Numbered from the stretch's first letter, positions 35,191 to 46,390 are shown. The stretch is 64,000 nt of DNA from Xanthostigma xanthostigma (GCA_963575645.1 OY754470.1:1426001-1490000); one strand, 5' to 3'. Notes: a model not told the origin generated them from the letters alone. Numbers and translations are program-made.

Positions 35191-36271
35191 CGAGGAAATT
35201 TTATGTGTATTGTGCAATTACAAGGAATTTTTAATATCTATCAGAATTTGCATATTTATCTATTCATCAGTTTTTTTAATGACATTTTTCGAAATATAAA
35301 CAAATATTGTGTTTTTTATATGTCCTCAAGATATCGAATATTAATTGCGAATTTTTACTCCGCGTAACTTATTCATATGAGTCAAACCTTGTGAAATCAA
35401 ATATATATATATTTTGATTGTTTGCCATTTAAATACTACTAATAATAGCTGATTATAACTTACTTGTTTTATTTATCAATAATTAATTCACTAACTGTTG
35501 GTTTGTACATTTAGTTTTTATTTATAATAATTTTGTTTGTTTTAAGTTTTGAATTTCTGAATTAGGAAATCCCCGAAATCAGATAAAAAATGAATGCTCA
35601 AATTGTCCGAAAATATAATGGATATTTTTTATACATTTTTTGGAATACTCTGTATATTCACATACTTGTTTTTATTCATTTTAATAACGACTGAGATTTT
35701 TATGTTTTGTAAATTTATTGAAAAAAATCTACTTAGTTATCATTACAGAAGTACTCTTTAATCAATTCAAAAAATGAACTGTAACTTACTTGATGTTCAT
35801 AGATAAAAGATGTATTCAAAGCTATCTCCGTAACAGTTTTATTTTGAACAAATTTGTAAAGGGAAAAGTAATCATAAGCAAAAATACAAAAAGATTAAAA
35901 TTCACGACATCGTTAAATCGTAAAAAGAAAACTTCAAGTCGTATAACATATAATGTATGTTTTTATAAAATTGTACAAGGGGAAAATATTTTTATTCACC
36001 CAATTTAAATGGTCTATGGTACGCATCATATAGGTACATATTTAAGTCACGTCTACACGGACTAAAAAAACAAAATTTAAAATTACAGAAAACCTGACAT
36101 GCCAAGTTCTTTAAAAAATAATAAACTGGCTTAACTTCCTCATAGTTCGTACGTTTCTATACAGGCCCAAACCTCATACACGATACGAATCCCTAAACCC
36201 ATCAGAATGAACCAGATTATTATTTGACGCTTTCGATTCTGTTGGGATATACTTATATGTACCTTTCTAAC
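35191..36271. other. Intergenic, no supported gene
   Basis: AT-rich; a 72-codon frame at 35,790-36,008 is lysine/isoleucine-rich with no domain. Confidence 0.4.
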
Positions 36272-36472
36272 TGTCTAAACTAAATACTAGAAATCGTGTC
36301 CATCGAGACAATTATTAATAAGAATCGCAGGATTGTGGACAAAAATAATTGTTTTAAATTTTCACATTAATTGTACTTGAAAAAGTCTTTTATAGACGAA
36401 ACGTCGTACACTGAATAAAGAACTTTTTGTCCACAATCCTGCGATTCTTATTAATAATTGTCTAAACTAAAT
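36272..36472. mobile_element. Short insertion with perfect 39-bp inverted repeats and 14-bp direct repeats
   Basis: TGTCTAAACTAAAT occurs at both 36,272-36,285 and 36,459-36,472. Between them, 36,307-36,345 and 36,424-36,462 are perfect inverse copies (core AATCGCAGGATTGTGGACAA). The loop carries a GTC..GAC hairpin followed by GAAACGTCGTAC and AATAAA (36,385-36,417). The right inverted repeat overlaps the second direct repeat by four bases. Confidence 0.6.
36378..36412 (+). repeat. Hammerhead-like hairpin motif (TTGAAAAAGTC...GACGAAACGTCG)
   Basis: GTC (36,385-36,387) pairs with GAC (36,395-36,397), followed by GAAA (36,398-36,401) and CGTCGTAC. GTAC also precedes the motif, so an outer GTAC/GTAC stem is possible. 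The first block is TTGAAAA rather than CTGATGA. Confidence 0.3.
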
Positions 36473-37159
36473 TTCTAAATGTCTTATCATGCTCTCATTA
36501 TGCGTAGTCTAGTCTTCATGTCTCTTTTTTGATGAATTCCAGTTCTCGTTCACCGAAAATTATGATCATGCTGTCATTCGTTTCGGAATAACATCTAGAA
36601 ACTTTTTGAAAATTAAAACAAAGTGAGGGACTAAATAATTGTAAAAGCTATAAACATTTTAGTAAAAGAAAGAAGAGGGGTTTGGTTATTTGCGAATATC
36701 TCAAAAACTATTGCAGACATCTGAAATAAGAAAAAAGGTTCTGAAAGAGCAGGAAATTTTCTACAAAAAAGTCCCATCTCCCAGAACTCCACCACCAATA
36801 TTAATAATTTTAATTTAGAGGTGAAAATAGGGCTGCAAAAATTAAAAAAAAAAAATTAATTTGCGAATTAAATAATTAGTTGAAAATATTATTAAATACC
36901 GCAGCGTGGGAGTGCTGCTTTATCTAAAGACGACAGCTTAAAATGTTTCATATTCTGCAAATGATATGATGAGGAATACACATATGTAAATCCGTAAAAA
37001 AGAGCTTGACAGAAAGCGTTTCTTCTTCGTGTTTTACGTATTACATAGGACATAGGTATAATATTATGGTATGACGCCGTTGTACTTACTATATGCTATA
37101 CAGGAACGGCTTTAGGTGAACGATAATATTTATCTCTATTCCCTATAGGTGTATATATA
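36473..37159. other. Intergenic, nothing supported
   Basis: No gene-like frame or structure recognised. Confidence 0.4.
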
Positions 37160-37600
37160 AAACCAAGTCCATCCGCCGCATATGTCTGTCTGAACGCGAT
37201 AAGCTCAAAAACTACCGAACGAATTTTTATACGGTTTTCACCAATAAACGAGGAAGGTTTCTGTATATAATTTGTAAATATTTTTTACAAAATGGCTGAA
37301 CTATGACAGTGTTTTGTCAAAAAAAAAAACTGTTTTCGTACGCTTACATGGCTAACAGGCCAAATATTTTGAGATACATCAACACAATGTACTTTGATAG
37401 GTCTGCTGTGTAGATGGGAAGGCTATTATAATATTTCCGGAACAGTTTTGCACCCGGGTGAAATCGGAATGGGCCGATAGTGTGTATATAAAATTTCGAT
37501 GTGTTTTTTCGTAGTTCTCCTCTTCTTAAACGGCTTGACCGATTTTGATAAAAAAAATGTTGTAGTTATGGGGTCACCTGAATGGTTCTGAGCTACAGTT
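37160..37600 (+). repeat. Retroelement-tail repeats
   Basis: GAACGCGATAAGCTCAAAAA, then a cACCCGGGTGAAATCGG segment and a CTTAAACGGCTTGACCGATT block. This phrasing matches the family at 1,141 and 58,255 (ACCCGGGTG; GAACGCGCTAATCTCA), typical of insect LINE/SINE tails. Confidence 0.4.
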
Positions 37601-38743
37601 GAACCCGGTAGATGGCGCTGTTGTCGAGATCCAGATTTTTTTTATTTATCGACCAAAAATTTTTTTCTTCATTTCTCACATAAAACATACAATCCCAAAT
37701 ATTCAGCTTCCCAGCACCTCTAAATATTTTTTTTTATTCATGACTTTTCAAATAATGAGGTTTGTGGCAGGACAACGTCTGCTTTGGAGGGAAAAGGAAA
37801 CAAATTAAAGAGAGACCACTGGAGTTTTGGAGTCTGTTTGTTCGAAATTTTTTCTTAAACCGGTTCTGAACCGGCATGCGTTTGCAAATCTGTAGAAACA
37901 TACACATAGTCTTGAATATGCGTGACGGAAATATATTTTTTCTCTGGGATATTTCGTTTGTGACACAAATATGGTCAGACTACAGCGTTCGACTATACTT
38001 TCAATGACACAACAATATCGTATTATTTTCTTAAATATTGATCTGAATACTTATAACTCAAGTTTTAACACAAAAGAAGTCACTAAAATGTTTCTGCTCC
38101 GTGTTTGCCAAAATATTATTTCCATCGTCAATGTTCGATACTGCACACGCATTAGATACAAGGCAAGTGGCACCTGTTTTATATATTCAAATAACATGCT
38201 TTTAAATAAAATGAGACTTCGCATTTTTCCAACAAAATCTTTTAAAGTGTATTTTAAAACACTCACATCTAAGCGAACTCACATTAAGGTTTCACCTATG
38301 GTGTGAGTATGTGACAGAATCTATGTATGAGTCAAAGTTGGTAATGTTTGAATGTAAATAAAGAAATCCATCACTTCGTTGCTGCAATGCTGCTTTAAGC
38401 TTTTGCATGTAAATAACTACAAAGCGTATGCATTTTTCGCAATTGGTAAATCATGTGACAATCTCAAGTTTTACTTCAAATAAACAATTCATGTACGAGA
38501 TCAACAGAATTATCGGCTTTGGTTAAAAACAATAAACCGAAAAGGTTTCGCCGGAACTGCTTATCCGTTTAATGCTTTTTATTAAAATAAACACTTCATC
38601 TTGAACCAAATGTTTTCTAATTGTTTCTGATCTATTTTTCATAAGGCACTTACACTACTGGCGTCGATCGGATCTAGGGGTCGGATCAAAATTTCTCGAC
38701 TTCAGCTTGTAATATATTTCCGGTGAAGAAGGTGTTACGATTG
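37601..38743. other. Intergenic, no supported gene
   Basis: Complementary frames of 111 (37,971-38,306, plus) and 71 codons (38,051-38,266, minus) overlap; neither has a known domain. Confidence 0.35.
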
Positions 38744-38882
38744 ACTCCACGTTGGGAGCCAATTGTAGCACCTCTCTACCGGATACGTTTAAAATGTTAA
38801 AAGCTTTAGCGGAAGTTCAAAAACGAAGTTCAGTTCCGGCTGAAAAAACCACCATTGGTCGGAGTTTAACGTTGCTAATACA
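38744..38882 (-). mobile_element. LTR-retrotransposon fragment: LTR plus primer-binding site
   Basis: On the minus strand a 119-bp segment (38,882 to 38,764) starts TGTATTAGC, ends GTGCTACA, and is followed two bases later by TGGCTCCCAACGTGG, a near match to the TGGCGCCCAACGTGG-type primer-binding site of insect LTR elements. About 100 bp of leader may follow (to about 38,640). The second LTR and all coding regions are absent from the window. Confidence 0.4.
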
Positions 38883-39375
38883 TTTTTATATGCATTTATA
38901 GTTATTGATAATGATTACGATTATTTATTCATTGTCACACGTCTTGCAAAACATATTTCATCAAATTGCAGCAGTTTAAAAATAAATTATACTTTTTCTT
39001 GTACATATGTTCAAATATTTAATTGTGTTAACAGATGATACTTATAAAAAATATAATGGCTCATTCACAATAATGTCTTAAATGATATATCCTCAACTTT
39101 GTATTTTTTAGGATGACTATTGTTTTTTAATTTGAAGGTTCACTAAAAACGGATCATCAAAAATATTGACTCATAATAAACCTGGATAACCTATTATTAA
39201 AAAGAATGGAATACCCGAGTAGAAGCTAATTTTCTCCAGCGAAAAAATGATACGATCAATTTCATAAATAATATTAAAATGTATTTTTTGTGAACCAACC
39301 TTTACGTGATAATTTTTTTTCTTTTGTTATAAGTCAATATATTGTTTTTTTAAGTCGTCGATGTTAAGCTGTTTT
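38883..39375. other. Upstream region of the GMC gene, AT-rich
   Basis: No clear regulatory element apart from the promoter below. Confidence 0.4.
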
Positions 39376-39383
39376 TATAAAAG
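39376..39383 (+). promoter_or_regulatory. TATA box of the GMC oxidoreductase gene
   Basis: TATAAAAG, 31 bp upstream of the initiator-like A at 39,407 and 65 bp before the start codon. The spacing is that of an insect TATA/Inr core promoter. Confidence 0.55.
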
Positions 39384-39404
39384 GAAGAAAAACGTTATTG
39401 TGAA

Positions 39405-39410
39405 ACAGTT
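39405..39410 (+). promoter_or_regulatory. Initiator-like element (ACAGTT)
   Basis: Close to the arthropod initiator TCAGT, at the expected distance from the TATA box. It predicts a 5' UTR of about 34 nt. The TTATTTTAG at 39,417-39,425 could alternatively be a splice acceptor of an upstream non-coding exon. Confidence 0.45.
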
Positions 39411-39440
39411 AGCTATCTTATTTTAGGAATAATTGGTAAT

Positions 39441-42400
39441 ATGGATTTTTACATCAAATTTATGTAAGTTTAACTTTTGTTTTCAACATTTTGAACGAAA
39501 TATAATATGCATTTAAAAATCAGTTTCGTTAGTCAAAGATCTTTTGGCTATTCTTCGTAATGTTAATCGATAAAGAACAGGATTGAGGGAAGACATCCTT
39601 CATCATTACAAATTGGGGTTTCCAGATTACTATTTATAGTGTGCGTTACGGTTCGAACAAAATCTGAAGACGTCATCAGGCAGAAACCAACCAAATATTA
39701 TCGATGTCCTCCTGTACACTATGGCAATCCAGTTTGTGTATGCAAGAATAAACAAGAGCCACCTTCATTGTCATTAACATGTGGTTCCGGTCAATATGAA
39801 AATTATATGAATTCGGTGGAAGTAAAATTAGAAGCCGATTGCGATCTTGTCGATCCAATGAGATGTAATTCAGATGATGATGATGAGGTAATTACATGAT
39901 CATTGCACAATCAATGTTAACTAGAAACATCCGCGTAAATAATTTAGAATTTAGATGATGATGATGATGAGGTAATTACATAATCATTGAATAATCAATG
40001 TAAACTTTTTTCAAAGAAAGATCCATATAAGTTGCCTTGCTTCATCCAAATGATTCGGCTGAAATTAATTTTAAAACGATATTTTTCCAGTTTGACAAAA
40101 ATTTCTTGCCAGCAATTTATAAATATTTGAGTCAACTTACACTAATCGTATTTTGTTTCGGGAAAGATTTTCGAGTGTATGAAGAAATCTATAATAATTT
40201 ATAACATTCTTGCCATTGTTTAAATTAAGTAGCTACTGGTGAAATCGACCACCATGCTTTTAAATTTCTTTATATTCTTAAATCCAAGAATGAAGAGTTC
40301 GATTTTATCGTTGTGGGATCTGGATCAGCGGGTTCAGTGGTCGCATCTCGACTGTCAGAGAACAGAAAATGGAGAGTTTTACTATTAGAAGCTGGTGGTC
40401 CGGCACCTACAGGTAGTGCTATACTGGGCACGTACTTCAGCTATTTAAAAAATCCTTTGTATGACTGGAATTATCCACTTGAACCGGAAAAACGTGCATG
40501 TAGAGGACGACCTGGTGGCATTTGCTACTGGCCTAGAGGTTTGTATTTGTTCTCTTTATTGAGAGTTCTCTTGATCAAGCACCAATCATATATTTTTTCT
40601 GCTATTATTTTATAACTTGAAAATTCAAGTGATACATTCATCAAATGTTAAATGAAGACCTGGAAACTAAGGGTTTGAAATAGATGAGGCATAGAAATGT
40701 CATATAGACAAAGGCATTCCCCCAATTCTCGAAATTATATTGGAATTTTTATTTTAAATTAATTAAATCAAGAAAGATTAAAACATAGTACAGCAGAAAG
40801 TGTAAAAATAAAACGTACAAAACGGTTTGAAATAATAAAATAGTATGATTGTATTCTGCCAGGACGAAAGAAGATCAAGGAAGTCGAAACAAAAGACGTT
40901 TATATAATTATAAATTAGCAACGACCCAGAATAGACAAGCATTAATGAAGGGAGAAGAAGATGATTTGCTGATTAAAATTATTATAACTTGCGATATTTA
41001 GAAGAAAAGTTAGATTATCATTTATGCAATAAATTTTAATTGATATTTAGGTAAGGCTTTGGGAGGTACAACAATTCTTCACGGTTGCATGTATCACAGA
41101 GGACATCCAAATGATTACGATAGTGGGAATCGTGGATGGGGTTGGAATGATGTACTTCCATATTTCCTCAAGTCGGAGGATAATACTGAAATTGGAACGG
41201 TCGCTGATGTACGTAATTAAAGAGCAGTTATTTACACTCTTGTCAATCTGGATGAGAGTTTTACAAAGACGGGGAAAAAATAGTAAATCCTCTAAGCTTT
41301 CAAGAGATGTATAAACATCGATTTTTGGAAACGATGGTAGCTACATATATCCTCAAAAGTTTTTGACAGCTGACAGTGAACCTGTGTGTCACTTCTGCAA
41401 TATACAATTCTCGTGATATTTCATCGAATCACTAGCAGAGAAAAGGGAAAAATTATTATATTTGGCATGTTTTTAGGCTGATTATCATCAGAAAGGTGGT
41501 TTGCTTAGGGTGGAGCGTTTCCATGACCAGCCTCAACTTGCCTGGGATATTTTAAAAGCTGCCAATGAGATTGGTTATGAATCAAATGTAGATTTAACAG
41601 GCGAAAAGCGTTTAGGATTTACAATTATGCAAGCGACCACAAGGAATGGAATTCGTGCCAGTTCAACAAAAGCTTTCATCTACGGCCCAGGAAAAAAACC
41701 CAATCTTTTTATTAGAACTTTCGCACATGTAAGCACATTTCACTTATTTTTAAATTTTGGGCGACGATACGAGTAAAGAAAATTTTGTAATGGTGACAAA
41801 ATCGAATTAGAGTCATCAGTGGTCCCAGATATCGAAGGAACAAGTTTGGTTGATACACCGTTCAACGGATGAAACTAAATGTCTAACTTGGTTTAAAGTT
41901 TTAGGGGATTCACAGTTTTTTTTATTTCCCCTGCTTTTCCAGTTTGTTGATGATCGCAAATCCGCAATTGGTTATAACTTTCAAAATGAAATACATATAG
42001 ATATACTGGTTTATTCATTTACAATTTAAAATTTTATCAAAATAATGTTCTATTCAGGTAACTAAGGTACTTATCAGTGATAAAGGCGAAGCATATGGTG
42101 TAAATTATATTAAAAATGGAGCTTCTTATAATGTGATAGCGAGAAAAGATGTCATTATTTCAGCTGGCACAATTGGTTCACCGCAAATATTATTAAACAG
42201 TGGAATTGGGAATAAATCAGATTTGGAGCGACTTGGTAAGAGTTTTCATATAAATCTACAAAATTTGTGAACACCCGATATTTACAAATAAAACAAATAA
42301 ACATTTATAGTATGAAGATTCCGTGTGTCAAAATTTGATATTTTTAAACAATTCCACATTAAAAAAAAATTAAAATTCTAAATATTTATTTGTTATTTCT

Positions 42401-44584
42401 AGGCATTAAGGTAGTTAAGCATTTACCAGGAGTTGGTCAAAACCTTCAAAACCATGTATCTTTCAGTATGACATATCATGTAAATGAAAATAGCACTACA
42501 TTGCTCAATGAAGATACATTAAACCAGTTTTTAAAAAATCGTACTGGACCGCTAACATCTACTGGTTTGTCACAGGTAAATCAATAAAGCAAAATCCGTG
42601 CATAGAACGGAATGAGAAAAGTCTATAATAGCTCTGTTTTAACCACTCTGCGAACTGTAATATTATCGTCACAGTCTTGCGCAGTAGCTCAAATACCGAT
42701 ACAAATATTTTCATTTTAGCTACTGTGCAAGACTATGAAGATAACATAACCGTTGGAACACAGCTAATAAAAACGTATTTTAGGTATCTGGATTTGTAAA
42801 ATCTAAGTATGTCACCAAGGGAGAAATGCCAGACTTACAAATCTTTTTTTCTGGATATCTAGCAAACTGCTCCAGCACAGGCGAGGTTGGAGAACGTGAC
42901 TATGGACTAAAAAATCGTATAATAACGTAAGGATTATTTAAATGATCGATAATTAATTCTACTATAAAAATGAATAGATTTTTAATGTCGCCAAATTGTT
43001 TTTGCAATCAATAATTTATTTTAATAATTAATGCTGTCATTCTTTTTTAATCAAAAACTAAACATGCTGTGTTTATACAAAATTAATATTATAGCCAGAC
43101 ACCAGTTAGCAGGTAACTATAATATGAAAAAAATTGTTACAGAATTTCACCAACGCTGCTCCGTCCTTATTCAGTTGGTAGGCTGACACTTAGAAGTCAA
43201 CATCCTTTGGACAATCCAAAAATCAAATCTAATCTTTTTTCGTCATATCATGATTTAATGGTTGTTCTTGATGGAATCAGGTACATGTTGTTATCTTCAT
43301 TATTTTCTGATTCTGGTTCACAAGGTTTTATTTGGGTGCTATTGCAGGCTTATAGATATGGCAAAATGTCCAGCTAGGATAAACTTAAGAACTTTTTTGG
43401 ATGACAAATTAGACCTTTGACAAAAATAAGTATTATCGAACTGTTTTACATGCCTCTGCCTTTTTTCCTGATCAAATAAATTTAAAATAAGAGAAAACTG
43501 CATTTTTAATTTAAAAAATAAGTACCAAATTCATGTCAGTGGTACTCGATGCTGAGCAGTTTTAATAAGTATTGAGAATAATATATAGTTAAAAAAATTA
43601 GTGCGTTGAACCTGTACAAGCAGTTGAAGTAAAACTTCTTTTGGGGAAATATTCACTTACAAATTAAATCGTTCGTAAAATTAAATTGAGTTGGCTATGC
43701 TTATCGGTTTGGGTATGTAACTATTCGTTCATGCGCTTTGATGCTGCCATCTGTCAGCCGATGCCTTTAAACAGCAGAAACTGCGTAAACACGTTACATC
43801 CGTTCGAATACTTCCGTCCGAAAAAAAAAGGTTACTCTCAAATCGCGCCAAAAGAAGTTTTACTTCAAAAATTAATATATTTTTTTTACACTGAAATGTT
43901 TTTTTTAAAGAATTGTACAGAAATTGGTGAACACGTCAGCATTGAAAGACAAGCTAGAATTAGATACCACACCAGTACCTGGTTGCAATGAGAAATTCGA
44001 TTCGAATGAATATTGGATTTGTGCGATGACCAGATTAACAAATCCTGAAAATCATCAGACTGGTACCTGCAAAATGGGAACCAAAAATGACAGTAAGTCG
44101 AAAAAGAAGCAGAGTCAGCGTGACACTGTTTTTTACATAATTCTGCCGCGTTCCTTCCAAACGCCATACGACAAAAGACTTAAATAATAGAAAAGAGTAC
44201 CGCAAAATTAATAATATCAAGTAACAAAGCACCGAAGTTAGGTTACAAAAGTCCATAATTTCATCTAACAGCGAAGTCAAATTCATTAAATATATTTTGA
44301 ATAAACATAAAATAAGTGTTATGATATAATTGGTCATAACTTTAATTTAATTCGTTTTTGATAGAATAAGAATTATTTTAATTATGCAAGAATATTTGTT
44401 TTTAGATTTTGCTGTTGTCGATAATCATTTGAAAGTTCATGGAGTCAAATATTTGCGTGTAATGGATGCTTCAATTTTCCCATCTGTTCCAAGTGGTAAT
44501 TTGAATGGACCAACTATCATGGCGGGAGAAAAAGGAGCTCAACATATTATTGATGATTGGGATGATCAGTATTGTAGAATTTAA
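39441..44584 (+). CDS. Secreted GMC oxidoreductase (glucose dehydrogenase [FAD]-like), 11 exons, 645 aa
   Basis: FAD-dependent oxidase or dehydrogenase of the insect GMC family; substrate not deducible. Exons: 39441-39463, 39626-39887, 40289-40538, 41051-41208, 41477-41728, 42058-42235, 42403-42575, 42784-42926, 43143-43280, 43911-44092, 44406-44584. All introns are GT-AG, phases agree and there is no frame break. Start MDFYIKF (AATATGG context) gives a signal peptide (hydrophobic residues 7-17). Residues 35-90 hold the cysteines and CDLVDP block seen in insect glucose dehydrogenases, then an acidic DDDDE linker (91-95). FAD-binding VVGSGSAG is at 103-110; GMC signature 1 ([12 protein letters not shown]) starts at 179; signature 2 ([15 protein letters not shown]) at 352-366; catalytic His is likely H574 ([10 protein letters not shown]) and the Asn partner lies in SGNLNGPT (616-623, probably N620). 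Length is normal for the family. Exon 3 could start at other AGs, but only 40,289 keeps phase. Insect relatives include Gld and leaf-beetle salicyl alcohol oxidases; which is closest needs a tree. Confidence 0.92.
39866..40005 (+). repeat. Tandem duplication covering the exon 2 donor site
   Basis: 39,866-39,921 (AGATGATGATGATGAGGTAA...AATCAATGTTAAC) is repeated, slightly diverged, at 39,947-40,005, with one extra GAT. Both copies carry GAG|GTAATT, so intron 2 has a decoy 5' splice site 84 bp downstream (39,972). Using it would add an in-frame TGA. Confidence 0.75.
42630..42765. mobile_element. Foldback MITE, family F, copy 2, inside GMC intron 7
   Basis: AGCTCTGTTTTAACCACTCT on the left and GGTTATGTTATC / GGAACACAGCT on the right match the arms of the copies at 2,445 and 49,896, more diverged. 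It lies wholly within the intron between donor 42,576 and acceptor 42,783, leaving 18 bp before exon 8. Confidence 0.55.
43624..43868. mobile_element. MITE in GMC intron 9
   Basis: Perfect 21-bp terminal inverted repeats: 43,624-43,644 (TTGAAGTAAAACTTCTTTTG + G) and its inverse at 43,848-43,868. The 245-bp element ends 42 bp upstream of exon 10, in the region where a branch point would lie. The 101-codon frame across it (43,686-43,991) is an artefact. Confidence 0.7.
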
Positions 44585-44726
44585 AGAAATCATTTGTATT
44601 TATTTATACTATTTTGTGAATTTTGTACATATATTTAAACGAAAAAAAAAATTTTTATATTTCAAATATTTTAAAATATATGCATAACATTTACACATGT
44701 ACTTATATGATAATTGTTTTATTATG

Positions 44727-44732
44727 AATAAA
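44727..44732 (+). terminator. Polyadenylation signal AATAAA of the GMC gene
   Basis: The first canonical AATAAA after the stop codon, 143 bp downstream, in an AT-rich 3' UTR. Another lies near 44,836. Confidence 0.5.
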
Positions 44733-45956
44733 TAACGTGTAATTATCCATTATAAATTATTTCCTTTTATTGTATTTTTTAAGTATTAGGCCAGGAGGAA
44801 GATGAAATTTGTTTTGTCATCTTTCGTGTTATATTTAAATAAAGCTAGATTCAACTTGTAATTGGTTTAGTACGATGAATGTAGTGCACTAAGATATGAT
44901 ATTCAAAAGATAGTCGAGTTAAGTAAGAATTACAGATGAAAAAGAAAACTATTCGTGTTAAAGCATCTTTGTAAAAGTTGTATGATAAGAAAGGAAAATT
45001 AATATCAATGTTCATATTCTAACATTTAATTAGACATGATGCTAATTTATGAGAAACTGCATTAAATTTACCATAAAACATTCACTAAGATATTTTAACA
45101 TTAATCGTCTTCTCTTGACCTGTACTGTCACCCATTAAAAATACAATAAGTAAACTAAGAACATCCTGTATAATATAATGGTCAAAGAAATGATTATGAT
45201 TAATAAAATTATTTAAATTGTTGAATTGTCACAATTTTTGGAAATTAAAATATCTATTATTTCGCCGCGAACTGAGCAAAACTAGGACATATTTCTTTCC
45301 AAAACTTCACATAATAATTTTCCAGATATACCTAGAAGGTATAAATCTTTTAAAATTTATTACACAATACAAATAGATTTCATATGTAAACATAAAATTT
45401 AATAGAAAAATAAAAACGTGTCGGATTTATGCTAAAAATGCAAAGTATTATTTTCGAAAATCCGCCAATTTCTTATGAGTATTTTAAAGTTATGAATATC
45501 AGACACACACATTACATATTATCTGCACAGATGTCACTTCATGAGATTGAATTTAAATTCTGATACGCCCTTTCGTTCGCACAGAACAAATGCACGGCGA
45601 CGGAGGGTGAAATCACGACTGCTAGATCTTTATGTAGCCGGTTTATTGTAAGAAACGTCTGACGTCATTATTTCACGTTTCTCTTAAAATTTTAGCGTAT
45701 AACTGTTGAGAAAAAAATAAGAAAACAGTCGGTAAGCAGGCCCTTGCTTGGATTTTATGTTCTAAAATAACTTTTAAAATTCAATATTGCTTTCAGCTTT
45801 ACCCGAAAGCCTTTATAAATATTATTTCTGTAGATTTAGGAATGTTATTTGTTTTTAAATAAAGGGGAATTATAAAACGGTCGAATAAAAAAAAAAAATT
45901 GGTGACTGATGATGAGATACTGTTTTAATAACTTGAGATATTGAAATAATATTTGT
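44733..45956. other. Intergenic, no supported gene
   Basis: AT-rich. No open frame of note and no repeat delimited. Confidence 0.4.
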
Positions 45957-46390
45957 GTGACTAAATTACTAAGTGAGCGACTAAATTACTAAGTGAGAGA
46001 CTAGAATGCCTTCGGTAATTTTGAAGCAGATATCTTCTTTTGTTTTACTTTTTATTTTTTTTTTCACTTTGAGACTACTTACAACTTAAAACTCACATTT
46101 TCATGAAGATTGAAGACCACCGCTTTTTTTGATAAAGGGGTATGCGAATTGTCTCGCAGTGAAACGGGAAGGGGCAAATGTGGAGTTTTTAAAAAAACAA
46201 TTCCGGGGTGAACGATAACGGGGTATGCAAATTAAATAGTTAATTGTTTGAATAGAACTGCGTTTTCTAAAAAAATGTATATTTAATTGACAGTCAATTA
46301 AATATATATTTATTAGAAAACGCAGTTCTATTCAAACAATTAACTATTAACAACTTAGTAATTTAGTCGCTTACTTAGTAATTTAGTCAC
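45957..46390. mobile_element. Element with tandem-duplicated inverted ends
   Basis: Left end 45,957-45,994 contains GACTAAATTACTAAGTGAGC twice in tandem; the right end 46,353-46,390 is its inverse (ACTTAGTAATTTAGTCGC twice), and a third trace lies at 46,421-46,445. A separate palindrome sits inside it. Confidence 0.55.
46235..46348. repeat. Nested 114-bp palindrome
   Basis: AATAGTTAATTGTTTGAATA, then GAACTGCGTTTTCTAA, through to TTTAATTGA, mirrored after a 3-base centre (CAG, 46,291-46,293). Only a few mismatches. Located inside the element 45,957-46,390. Confidence 0.7.

Noticed and set aside
40229-40288. An earlier start of GMC exon 3 (AG at 40,228 or 40,231)
   Set aside because: Both are out of phase with the exon 2 end; only 40,289 joins exon 2 in frame and gives the known N-terminal spacing.
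43921-44092. Starting GMC exon 10 at the AG ending 43,920
   Set aside because: From exon 9 this would shift the frame and give a stop after three codons. The acceptor at 43,909-43,910 keeps phase and restores the conserved [14 protein letters not shown] stretch.
45906-45945. Another hammerhead-like motif (CTGATGATGAGATACTG)
   Set aside because: No stem between CTGATGA and the next GAAA, and spacing is too long.
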